64,000 nt of DNA from Brachionus plicatilis (lineage: Eukaryota; Rotifera; Eurotatoria; Ploima; Brachionidae). The stretch is from contig QEOQ01000626.1 in NCBI GenBank assembly GCA_010279815.1, positions 437,188-501,187 of the forward strand, in the 5' to 3' direction. The notes beneath the pieces were generated by a model, which had not been told where the DNA came from, did no database searches, and saw only the letters and a list, made by a program, of their open reading frames with translations. This document shows positions 46,683 through 59,200 of this stretch, in pieces. Each line of letters begins with the position of its first letter. Positions within the stretch are counted from its first letter, which is position 1. A program made the translations under genes and the position numbers.

Positions 46683-49600
46683 TTGTTCCATAATGTTGTT
46701 TATCTTAATTAAAAATCTCGAACAAGGCAACTAGCTATTCAGCCTTGTTGAGTTTTATTTAATTTAAGAGTAAGTGCTTGCTGATTTCCTAAATTTTGTC
46801 AAGACTTTCAATACCATCAAGGAAATTTTATGAGAATTATTTTTATATAAATAAAGCTTATTTAAATTAATACATATTTTTTCTATGCATCAATTTCGAC
46901 TTTTTAATTTGCATAAAGTGGAAGTAAATATGTCGAGCTAATAAAAATGTCCAAATAAATTTTGAAAAAGCTTTCAAACTAAATCTCTTGTTTATTGTTT
47001 CCAAGTGATAGTCGAAAATCTTAATCAATTTCGGATAAAATTGAAATCTAAAACTTTTTTTTTATTTCTCTATTTGACTGAGGAAATTTGATATTATGGA
47101 TAATTGTGCTGAAATATGAGAATTTTTTCTTCCCTGTGGTCTTACTCTAAACTTTCTGGCGTTCGGAGTCAATAATCCTAATCCGATTTATTATTATTTT
47201 TTAATTGAATGACTTTAATCAATGAGATTATGCAATAACAAGTTTAAGTCCGATCGTTCGGATTATGAAATTAATATATTCATAGTCTTAATTTAAAAAG
47301 AAAAATCTAATCAAAAATTCTTGTTCTGAGATTTTCTTATTAAAGTTTGATTTCTGCTGGTAATATTTATTTAGAAATTGGTCTCAAAAAAATTTTTTTT
47401 TAAATTACAATTCATTTAAATTGATAAATTTATTATATCTAAATTTACTTTTTACAGGGAAATTGAATTTTCCTAGGCTTGAGGTGAGAGAACTTTTTCA
47501 AAAATTTTTTGTTGAATATTTTTTTAATTTTTATCTAAATAAACAAATTAAAAAATTTTGAGCAATTTTTCTATTTATTTTTTAACAGTCAATTTTGAAA
47601 TGATATAAAATTTTGAAATTCCGTTTATTGGGATCAATCAATAGGCGAGTTCAAGTTTGAGATCTTAATTAATCTAAAGATTTTGATATTTTTTAAAAAT
47701 AAATAGGTAACATTAGTAGACATGTAATGTTCAATGATGGTTCATTATCAAATTAACATCAAAATGATTGACCTCTAATTTATTTAACAAAAACAATCAA
47801 TAATCTAAATATTTCAGGTTAAGTTAAATTCAAATTTATAAATTTATAAATTTATATTTATTTATTCAAACTAAAAAATATTTATTATTCCACTTAAACA
47901 AATTATAAATTTTAAAAACATTGAATTTTTATGTCTTTAAAATTTTTTTTAAATCAATTAAAAAATGTATACCTATTAAAGTTCAATAAAAAGGGATATT
48001 TAAAAATTTTATATATGAAAATAAACTTGACATAACATGATGGGTAATTTTAAAAAAATTATTTCTCAATTGATGAAAAAAAAATTTACATTTTAAACTT
48101 TGATCTTTTTATCATGATCTCAGACTCCAATTTTCCAATCAATAAACGATTTTTAATTTGAAAAAAAGCTAAATAAGCCAAATAGAAATATATAAATTTT
48201 AATTATAATATCGTATATAAGGAAATAGAATAATAAACTGCTCTTAAGCATATTTTTACTAAATTAACCACTTAACTATTTTGTTTTAGATTAAAACAAA
48301 ATATTCACAATTGTCAAATCATTTAAGCATGAAGTATTTTACGAGGTCTAAATGACACTTTTAAAATGATTTTATTCTCATTTAATTAATTTAAATCGAA
48401 TATTTAAAAATATCCAAAAAATAAACAAATTTTTTCAAAAGTCTTAGTCATTTTATGGTTTTCTTAATAAAAAATTTAAACATTGTAAATCCATGAGATT
48501 AAAATAAGCAAAAATTTAAACAAAATAGTAGTTTTAATTTTATCTCATCCTTTATTTAAATAATAATAATTTATAAAATCTATTTAACTGAAGATACTTC
48601 TTTTGTATATTTTCTGATCATAGGATAATATGTGATTTTCATTAAATATAACAATCCATTTAGCCCTTAATTTATTTTTTATTCTTAATTTACTAAAGAA
48701 ACAAATTTTGAGAGAAAACTTCATTTTCGTCGTTTTGAAAAAATTTCAGGACTTATATAAAATTCTACAATCATGTTTGTTAATGGAATGTGAAATTTTA
48801 TAATGCTGCCAGGCATTTTCTCAAACAGAGACAAATGAGGAGATTTTTCAATACAATTTATCTAGTTATTTTAGTTTTTCAATAAAAATATGCCAAAAAA
48901 TCAAAAATTCATTGTTTATTAAAAATCGATGCCTTTGAACATTTTTATTTCACATGAACAAGTTTTTAAATACAATTTAAAAAACAAATTTGATCTTGAA
49001 TTTTTTTTTAAAAAGCAGACGCAGACACATGATTTTAAATATTTGATTTAAATCAAAATCTTTTGCTTTTTTATTTAAAACTCGATTTTGAAAAATAAGA
49101 AATTTTAGTAAAAAAGGAAAAAAAAATTATTTTTTTTCGTTTTGATAACAGGTTATCTTTTAGCTTGAATTATTATTATTTAATGAATAATTTTGCAGAA
49201 TAATTGATAAGAACTTGGTAAATTTATTTAAAAGTATTTTTTCTAATTAATTCTAATAAAAGTTTAAAAAATAATACCTTTTAATATTTTTTATGAGATA
49301 TTCAATTTGCATCCATGTTTTTAGCTGTCAACTTGTCAAAACATTTTTTAGAAAATTTCTAAATGTATTTTAGACTTAAGTTGTAACTTAAATTCATATT
49401 TTTTTTTCAGCTATCTTTAAAACTGCCTCATTTAGATTAATCTTTCTGCTGAACTTTTAAATGCTTAAAAAATACAGGAAATATGTATAAAATAAAAAAA
49501 GTTTCATATATTTTTTCAAGAGAATGATATTATAAAAAAATTTCTTTATTTATTTAAAAGAAAAATTGATTCTTTTGGATGCTGTCGATCTTTTTTTAGT

Positions 49601-51235
49601 TTGAAAATTTTAAAGGCTCTCACTCAAAAAAATAATTTCTTATGAAATCAATTGAATTTTAATTGAAAAAAATTCAAATATATAGTCTATATTTTTTATT
49701 TAAATTAATAAATTTAAATTTTAGTTGCCTCGTTAAATTTGAAAGTTTTTTTTTCATTTAAAAAGCTATTTTTTTAAATTCTTTGGGTTGATTATGATCT
49801 TAAAACTGGTCCTGAAGCTGATCTACCATAAGCATAGTTTAATATGGCAAAATGTAGAAAATTTTACATTTTTAAATTTTCATATTTTTAGATTTTTTGT
49901 GCAAAATTTCATAAAATTTTTGTATTTAATTTTGGTAACTAAATAAATTGGAAGAGTTTTTTTTTTATTTTCTGAAATATTGCACAAAAAATCCAAAAAA
50001 ACGAAAATTTAAAAATGTAAAATTATTTTCATTTTGCCTTTAATATTGAGTATTGGATAAGGTTAAAGCAATCTAATTTCATTTTGGAAGAAAATATTTA
50101 CCTTAATATAAATTAAAGGAAAAATTTAATTCAATATATCATGACTGCTTTTTCAAACAAAATAAAATTCTATCCTAATTTATCAAATTTTTATGCATTA
50201 ATGGATCCAGCCTTTAAGTAAATTAAAAAAATTAATTTTTTCGAAAATCTGAAGCTTATTGAAATATTAAAAATATAAATGTACAAAAAAAGAACATAAA
50301 ATTTTAGATTATGTAGTTATTCTGATTTAATTACTTTATATTCAATCTGCATTTATTGTATTTGGCCACAGAATTTAAAAGAAATTAGATTTATGTTATT
50401 AAAAATTGTCAACTTAAACGTTCAACAATCAATTTAAATAGATTTAAAAAGTCAATGCAATAAAAAAATAATTATTAGTAATTATTTATTATTTATTTTA
50501 TTTAAATTTAAAAAAAAAAAAGAATAAAATTAGAATAAGAAAGAAATCTTTAATCAAAAAAATACTTAAATGGAAGAGTGTTTTGAATGTCGGTATGTTA
50601 GACGGGTCAGTCGGCAAGGTCCGATATGGGAATGATCCTGGAATGTTCATTTTTGAAGGGCGGAAAACTATTTTAAAAATTAAAAATTCAACTTGAAAAT
50701 ACCTTTTTATAAAAAAAAATTTTAAATTTCTTTAAGAATACTTTGTGTTTTTTATTTCTGTCAACAAGGTGGGATCAAATCTTGTTTCTTATTCAAAATC
50801 GAATGAATCCTCGCAAAGTTGTCAATTTTTTAATCTGTGTTAAAATTTTATTAAAATTTTGATTTTCAAAGATATCTAGAGATCTCAGATTTGGCTAATG
50901 AAAATGGTACCTATGCAAAGCTGACATTTTTATCAGAACCTTTTTTTGGAAAAAAAAAAGAGTAAGTATTCGCAAAGTTATCAAGTAATTAACTTTGCTT
51001 GATTTCTAAGTCAAAGTGAAGTACTTACTTTTACTCAAATTTATTTATTTGTTTAACTGTGACGATTTAAATCTTTTTTATAAAAAAAGATGAAAAAAGA
51101 TAAAAATTCAAAATTAAACAAAGTTAAATATAATTTGATATAATAAATAAAAAGAAAATTAAATTAGATAAATTTAAATAAAAGCTTACACATTTTTTAA
51201 AAATTTGAGTGTTCAGGAAAAGAGGAAATTCTTAG
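46683..51235. other. Large gene-free AT-rich interval
   Basis: No exon can be supported in 4.5 kb. One GC-richer patch near 50570-50665 (GTTAGACGGGTCAGTCGGCA) has short open frames on both strands, for example MNIPGSFPYRTLPTDPSNIP on the minus strand, but no splice signals or start that convince; it may be an element fragment. Confidence 0.5.
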
Positions 51236-51445
51236 GGAGTAATTACACAATGGAGTTGGATATTCAATATATCTTGATTCGAAATCTTCTCTATACACTT
51301 CTGCCAGTTTGACAACCAATGGAACATAATGACTCAATCATTGCCTGATATCTCTCTCAATTAATTCAACAAGTCGGTTTAAGACTGTAAGTAATTTAAG
51401 TTTATTGAAGACCTCTTGGTGCATAATGATGGAGAGGATATCAAA
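51236..51445 (-). pseudogene. Decayed protein-coding fragment
   Basis: A minus-strand frame has one internal TGA. Before it reads NKLKLLTVLNRLVELIERDI and after it LSHYVPLVVKLAEVYREDFE, then RYIEYPTPL. The composition is protein-like against the AT-rich surroundings. It may belong to the same dead element as the MULE remnant 250 bp away. Not recognised. Confidence 0.3.
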
Positions 51446-51688
51446 TTTTAGATTTAAAATAGATTTAACTGTCTAATGTAAATCGTACAATTTAAGTTAC
51501 GACAGTTTTATTAAAAGTAAAATTTAGGTAAAAAATTTTTTAAAGATACTAAAGCATGACTTTGACTTGTTGGAAAAATTTTCTTTTGACTGGATTAAAT
51601 CATAAAGAGGCTCAGAACGGCAAAATTTACTTTTGGCCGCAATTTTAGCCGCTCAGAACTATGATCTATGAGTTGAGCTATGATCTGT

Positions 51689-52083
51689 TTAATCTTGAGG
51701 GAGTTGCTGCGTAATTTGACTAACCATCGGTCTAATATTATTTCCAGATTCATCTTCATCTGAAGCGTCATCATAAATTTCTTCTTCTTCTGAATCTGAG
51801 TCGCTTATATCGCCAGAATAGGCAATACATTTCTTTGTCTTTATTTCCTCCTCAGACATAGTAGACTCATCGACCGTTAATTTCCTTAAAATTAAACTTG
51901 ACGACAAAATGTATAAGACGCATCTGTGTATACTACTAATTTACGTCTATATGGTACAGGAATTTTTCCATGATAAGCAAAGGCTATTTGACTTTTTTCA
52001 GTTTTAAGTGTCTCTATAGCTGAATAAATATTTGGATGATAGATATGAGTTTTATTTTCAATGCGAGGAAAAATTTTATTTTT
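51689..52083 (-). pseudogene. MULE/FLYWCH-type transposase C-terminal remnant
   Basis: The minus strand is open from 52083 to a stop at 51892-51894. It contains THIYHPNIYSAIETLKTEKS, resembling the H-P-N-I...I-x-x-L-K-x-E block near the end of MULE-type transposase-derived animal proteins. A frame change leads into a Ser/Glu/Asp-rich tail (ISDSDSEEEEIYDDASDEDE) ending at 51689. The frameshift and missing catalytic part make it a pseudogene. Confidence 0.45.
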
Positions 52084-52127
52084 TCAATGCACGGAAAAAG
52101 TATCACGGAAAAAGTAACTGCAACGAA

Positions 52128-52720
52128 AATTTATATACTCTTGGGTTGTCTAATGCAATAGATTTGCCATATATCAGAATTTTCTTGCAATTTTAGCATA
52201 AATTTCCTCTTCAGTATTCAAATTTATAAATCCTGGACTTTTTTTTGCAAAAAAAATTTTAACTCTTTGCTCAGACTGTGACAAAAAAAAAATTAAAGTC
52301 CCGATTTTGACTTGACTTGAGACTTGTGACTTTTAAACAACTCTGGAAAAATATTGAATTTTTTTTTTATTCAATAAAAAAAGGAAATATAGAATTTTTT
52401 TTTTTATTCAATAAAAAAAATATTGAATTGCATTTAATTTTTTTGTAATTTGTTTATTTATTTGTATCTGGAATGAGTTAAATGAATGGATGATTCAAAA
52501 TGGATTTTTTTTTCTTTTTTTAATTTTTTTAAATAAATTAAAATTATTTATTTATTCAATTTATTAATGTAAATCTATTTAAAAAAAAAAAAAAACAATG
52601 GTGAATGGAGTTCTGTTACTCAGAGCCATTTAAATTTTGAAATAAACTTTAAAAAAAATATGTGCGTCTTACTTTGTCTCGTGACTTAAAAACAAGTGTG
52701 GTAAAATCCTTGTTACTTTC
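52128..52720. repeat. Dispersed repeat E, copy 1
   Basis: It starts with TATACTCTTGGGTTGTCTAA and AATAGATTTGCCATATATCA, continues through the AAGTC-rich core, GGAGTTCTGTTACTCAGAGC and GTGTGGTAAAATC. Copies 2 and 3 lie in the first TAF4 intron. Confidence 0.75.
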
Positions 52721-52941
52721 ATAAAAGAGACATCTTTTCATTAAAGTTTTAATTTATTCATTCAAACAACAACAACAATTAAAACCATATGCTAATTTTC
52801 TAAAAGTTCTATAAATCCAACCTGAACGTTCCAAAAACACATCTAAACACTGCTAAATTTCAAAATGAATAGCAAATTTTGACAAACAATCTTTTTATAT
52901 AGTCGTTATTTTATTTATTTCTCGTGCATTCATGCACACTG

Positions 52942-52959
52942 CACACACACACACACACT
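52942..52959 (+). repeat. (CA)9 microsatellite
   Basis: This short CA run lies ~280 bp upstream of the TAF4 start codon. Confidence 0.7.
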
Positions 52960-53170
52960 CACTCATACAACCAAGCAAACATTATGCTTCTTTTAGTAGC
53001 AAATTTATAATAAAATTAATAAACATATTCAAATTTTTTTATTTAAAACATAGCTTAAATAAAATTGCTCAAAAGTTATTTTTTTCTCTCAATTTAAGTC
53101 CAGGAGTACTTAAATAAACTTCCTTTGTTCACGAACAAAACATCCAACTCGCAGACAAATTGTGGTCACC

Positions 53171-53182
53171 ATGCTGTTGTAG
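53171..53182 (+). promoter_or_regulatory. Minimal upstream ORF in the TAF4 leader
   Basis: ATG CTG TTG TAG (Met-Leu-Leu-stop) ends 43 nt before the TAF4 ATG, if the leader extends this far. It could reduce initiation at the main start codon. Confidence 0.4.
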
Positions 53183-53225
53183 CCAAAAAACGGATCGAGT
53201 GTGACAACAAGCAATCAGAAAAAAA

Positions 53226-56200
53226 ATGTCCGATTTCGACATCGATCTAACAGCGCCGCTGGACGACAACATACTCAAGGACTTTAGTCCGTCGTACCAG
53301 AGCCAGCCGCTGGGCCACCTGGGCCAGCCGACTCAACTGATGCAGAGCCAGCAGCTGGGCCGGGCCGGCCAGCAGATGCGACCCCAAGTGCAAATAAACC
53401 AAATTAGACAGCAATTGCAGAACAGCAGCGGCATGCAGGCGAACTCGCCGTCGCCGGCCGTCTCCTCGCCCTCACCCAACCCCGTCAACTCGCCGCAGCC
53501 CCAGCTCCAAAAGATAAACACCCAGCAGAATGTGCGCATCGCCCCCCAGCAGATCAACTACCAGCAGCAACAGCAGCAGCAAATAACTCTGGTGTCGAAT
53601 GCCCAGAAGAGCTACATGAGTCAGCCGGCCACACAGCAGCAGCAGCCAATCGGCTACCAACAGCAGCAATTTCAGACAAAAGTGCAGTCACAGCAGCAGC
53701 TGAGCAACTCGGCGCCGGCCAGCCGAATAAACTCGCCGTACGCGACCAGCACAATCGGGGGCTCGCCGGCCGCCGTCCCTCAGTCGCCCTCGCAGACAAA
53801 CAGCATGTCGCAGCAAGCCACCATTCTTGTCAAAAATTCCAACGGCCAATTTCAAGTGCTGACGCCGTCGGCCGTCCAGTCCAGCAAGCCCCAGCAGTCC
53901 AACTCTGCGATGAGCATCGCGCAGCAGCAGCAGCAGCAACAACAGCAGCAGCAGCTCAACCGGAGCCAAATGAGCGGTCAGAACCAGACAATTGTAAGAT
54001 TTCCGCAAGGGAGTATTCAGCAGCAGGGTCAGCAGCAGGTCATATCGGCCCAGCAGCTGAGCCAGCAAGGCCAGAACCTAGTGGTAATAACCACGTCTAA
54101 TGGCGGCCTTACTACTTTGTCTAATTCAAATAGCTCTAATCTAATCGCATCTATAAAGACTCAGCCCCAGCAGCAGAACAGTCAGCCGGCGCAGAGCCAG
54201 AATTTTGTCTACCAGAACAAGGCCGGCGCGCTCCAGGGCCAGCCCGCCGCCTACAGTGCGCAGAACGAGCGCAGTTCGCTCACCCCCAACGGGATGATGA
54301 TGCAGCAGCAGCAGCAGAGGAGCGTGGTGCAGCAGGCCGGCGCCGCCTCTCAGGCCAGCACCCCCAGCGGTCTCGATCTTCTCAAGTGTTTGAGAAAATT
54401 TCTGCACACTCTGTTGGACTTGGCCAAAAATTCGCTGCCCGAAAAGTTCCAAGTTGTCCAGAACTTAATCCAGGAGTTGCTTGTGAGTTGAACTTTTTTT
54501 ACAGCCCATATTTTCTTTTAGCCTTTTTTTTTTCTTCTCCTTTTGATATTTAAATTTTGCGCTCAACTAAACAAAAATTTAATTATAGTTCATTTTTTAA
54601 TTGTTATAGTGGTGATTTGTACGTAAGTTTTACGACAATTCACGTAAAATACCGAAAAATTCTAAAAGTCAAAAGTTGAAAATTTACTTAAATTTTCGTA
54701 ATTTTACGATATCTGCAGTTAATTTTAGTAAAAAAACGAAAATTGCCTAACTGGGGTGAAGTTTTCATGTGAATTAATTAATTAAGTGAATTAGTTAGAA
54801 TAAAAAATAGTCAAACTCCGGACTTTTTTTTTAAAATTGCTATATCAGACTTCATATCATAAAATTTATATACTCTTGGGTTGTCTAATGCAATAGATTT
54901 GCCATATATCAGAATTTTCTTGCAATTTTAGCATAAAAGTCTTCACAATTCTTCTTCAGTATTCAAAATTTTAAAGCCTGGACTTTTTTTTGAAAAAAAA
55001 ATTTTAAGTCTTTGCTCAGACTGTGAAAGAAAATAAAAATTAAAGTCCCGATTTTGACTTGACTTGAGACTTGTGACTTTTAAACAACTCAGGAAAAATA
55101 TTGAATTTTTTTTATTTGTTTATTTATTTGTATCTGGAATGAGTTTAATGTATGGATGATTGAAAATGTTTTATTTTTCTTTTTTAAATTTTACTTTAAT
55201 AAATTAAAATTATTTATTTATTCAATTTATTAATGAAAATCTATTTAAAAAAAACAATGATGAATGGAGTTCTGTTACTCAGAGCCATTTAAATTTTGAA
55301 ATAAACTTTAAGAAAAAAAATTGTGTGCATTACTTTGTCTCCTGACTTAAAAAAAAGTGTGGTAAAATCTTCGTTACTTTCTTAAAAGAGACATCTTTTC
55401 ATTGAGAATTTACTTAAATTATCGTAATTTTACGATATTTGCAGTTAATTTTAGTAAAAATGAATATTACCTAACTGGGGTGAAGTTTTCACGTGAATTA
55501 TTTAATTAAGTGATTTAGTTAGAAAAATACAGAGTTGTTTAAACATCCAAAAAAAAAGTCTGGGCTCTTTTTCTTGATCAGACTTCATTTCAAAAAATTT
55601 ATATAAGCTTCGGTTGTCTAATGCAATAGATTTGCCATATATCATAAATATTAGCATAAATGTCCTCACAATTCTTTTTCAGTATTCAAAATTTTAATCC
55701 TGGAATTTTTTTTGTTAAAAAAAATTTTAAGTCTTTGCTCAGACTTTGAAAAAAAAATTTAATTCCCAATTTGGACTTGACTTGACACTTGGGACTTTTA
55801 AACAACTCTGGAAAAATATTGAATTTTTTTTTATACAATAAAAAAAATATTAAATTGTATTGAATTATTTATTGAATAAAACAATGATAGTGTTTGTAAA
55901 AAAAATGTTGACAATTTTTTTTTCTTGGATAAAAGGTTAAAATTGAATTGAAAAAAAGTTGGGTAAATCAGTGAGATTTTTAATCAATTAATTTGAGTTC
56001 GAATTATTTTAACATTCCGGATCTGATCCATTTTTTAAAGGAGCTTTCTAGAGTTATCGAAATTTCAATATTTGTTTTCAAATTTCAATACGCGGTAATA
56101 GTTATATTTAAGCCTTTTTGTCCTTATCGCTTCAGTGCAAATAGTGCTACTAAAGAAAAATATAGCAAAATATGCATTAAAGAAAAGTTTTCACACATTC

Positions 56201-59200
56201 ATATAAAGATGAATTAAGGTTTATCAAAGTAAAATCAGAAAAGCAAAGAATTTGATTGCATTCAATTTTTTTTATTTTTGTATTCATTTTTTTACAATTG
56301 ATTGTTCAATATTTTCAATACAAAAAAAATTTAAAAAAAAAAATTTTTCATTGAATATCTTTTTTAACTATTTCTATTTATTTTAACATACGTGTTAACT
56401 TCACCTTTCGAATTGACAAATTTTTTTGAAAAAATATTTTTTTTTGAAATACTACTGATTTTCAAAAGTTGTTTTACTAAAACTTCCGTTAATTTTCAGA
56501 AATTTTTGTAAATTTACGGGCATTCCGGTAATTTTAAGTAAAATCGCATAAGTGAAATTAAACTGAATTCACGCAAAAAAAAATTACGAAAATTTTCGTA
56601 TAAAAATATAGCATTTATTTGAACTTAATTTTGTATAAAGTTTGAATAAAAAAACTAAAATTAGTTAAAAAAATTTTTGAATTTGAATTACAGTGCCAAT
56701 TTTTAAAGAAATTTTTAAACCCTGTGGTAAAACCTTTTTTAAAAATCAGCACTGTAATTCAAATTTAAAAATTTTTTTTAGCGAATTATGCTGGAAATAG
56801 CTTAAGCTTTTTCTGTAAAATTTCTTTATTTATTTTTATTTTTGGGTAAACAATGTATTTATAAAAAAAACACAACAACAAAAAATTAAAAAATATTTAA
56901 GAAATTAGTAAAAAATTAGTAAAAAATTAAATATATAGTTCTGAATGTATTTTTTCTGTTTTGTTTTTGTATAAATCAATTTTTACCAAAAGTTTTACAT
57001 TTTAAATTTTAATGAAATTTTACTTAAAATATCTTTCGGAAAAAATTGATTAATTTTTAATTTATTTTTAATTAATTTTTTACACCAAAAACATTTTATG
57101 AAAAAAATTCTTTGAATTGCGACGGTGAAGTTTAGAGTAAAAAAAAATATAAAGTAAAGCAAAATATTATAAAAGTTAAAAAATAAATTGATAATTTAGA
57201 AAATTTTCAGTAATCAAAAAAATTTAATTAATTCAGTAAAAATGTCAATAAAACTCAAGATTTAGCACTGTTTTTATCAATTTTCGATCTATCATTCTAA
57301 ATTTAATATTTTCAATGTTTTCATTTAGTAAATTACGTTTAAAAATGTTAAAGATATATTCTTAAAATAATTGATAATAATTGTAATAAAACTGGTGTTC
57401 AATCTACTAGGAAGGGTTTATTTGACGCATTAACAGAAAACATTAAGAAAATCATTTTAAAAAATAGTTAAAATAAAATAAAGTAATATTTTTTTGGTTT
57501 TGTGAATTTAAAGTTCAAAATGAACAAAAATTCTTCCTTTTTTTGGTAAATTAAAATTAAATATAATAAAATTTATTTTAAAAAATACTGCAAAATAGTG
57601 CAACATATTTTGTTGCACCTTTTTTACCTAAAATAAAACCTTGATTTTCTTTATTTTTAGTAAATCAAATCAATAATCAATTTAAATCTTATAAATATTT
57701 TTTTTTATTGTCCTATTTAACCTTAGAAAAAATAATTAAAAATAAGAAAAGGTGCAACAAAGTATGTTGCACTATATTGCAGTATTTTTTAAAATAAATT
57801 TTATTAACTTTAATTTTAATTTACCATAAAAGGAAGAAATTTTGTTCATTTTGTACTTGAAATTCACAATACATATTTTTTTTTTTTAATTTTTATCGCA
57901 TTTATGTCAAAAAAACAATTAGGTTTTTTAGAATATTTTTTAATTGCATAGCATTAAAACATTCATTTAATTTTTCCATTTAATTGTAATATCATTTAAT
58001 CATCAATATATCACTCTTTCCCCAGATATCTCACTAATCCCCGGATATCACAATTTGTCAAATTTATCAATTTTTTTTAATTTAATAAAATTATATAAAT
58101 TTGCCTTCTTAAACTTTTTTTAGATTTACATTCAAAAATTTAGACTACTTTTTAATTACAATAATAAACTTTATTATGAAAAAAATTACCAGGAAAAGTC
58201 ATTTGGGTTCGATTAGGTAATAAAACTACCTTATATATTATTAAAATTCAAATTCATAATTAAAATTCGTTAATTGCTTTATTTTACACTTTATTTTGGG
58301 ATAATGACATTTCATTAATGTCGTGAAAAATCATTGATGCCGCTATATATTCAGTGACATGGAGTTATATCGAGACTAATTTTCAATTGACTTTTATGCT
58401 TTATGCCTTTTTTTTTCAAATAATTTTTCTATTTTTTTACTAAATTATACATAAAAATTAACTGGAGGTTTTTGTTTAGTGAAGTTTTGACGTGAGTTTA
58501 AAATAAATTGAATTAGTTAATAATGTAATTAAAAATTTTTTTAATTCGATTAAAAATATTGTCAAAAAATTGAATAAAAAAAAATTGTACCTGGATTAAT
58601 ATTGAATAAAGATCAAACCGAACTGACAAAAATTATTGAATCGAATTTTTATTTATATCTAATTTTCAAATAAAAATAAAAACAAATAAGTGTCGATTTC
58701 CTAAAAACCGATTACCATAACACATGCATTTCAAGAATAAACTTTTCTTTAAAACACTGAAACAAATTTTTACTCAACTCAATCAAAATGTATGAAAATC
58801 ATAATAAAAAATAAACTAATTCATTTTATTTCTCATTTTTCCTCTTTATTATTATTGAATTAAAAAAGTGATTTTATTGAATTAAGAAAAAAACAATAAT
58901 TTAGATTTGATTTAAAAAATAATATTGAATTATTTTTTAATTAATTCACATAACTAATTAACTCACGTCAAAATTTAACTCCAGTTAAAAAATAACAAAA
59001 TTTCGGCAATAAATGTAAAAGAAATTATAGAAAAACAAAAATAGAATTATATTGATAAAATATGGATCAAAAGATAAAAAAAATCGTATTTTTTTCTGCA
59101 TATATTCAAAATTATGTTGTGGAGAATTGCAAATATACCAAAGGTAAAAATAAAGCTCTTTTAAAAAAGTGTTTTGACTACCGATATCTAAATAATTGGT

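Noticed and set aside
53333..54452. Several minus-strand Leu- or Ala-rich ORFs over TAF4 exon 1
   Set aside because: They are the antisense of poly-Gln codons (CAG read as CTG/GCT).
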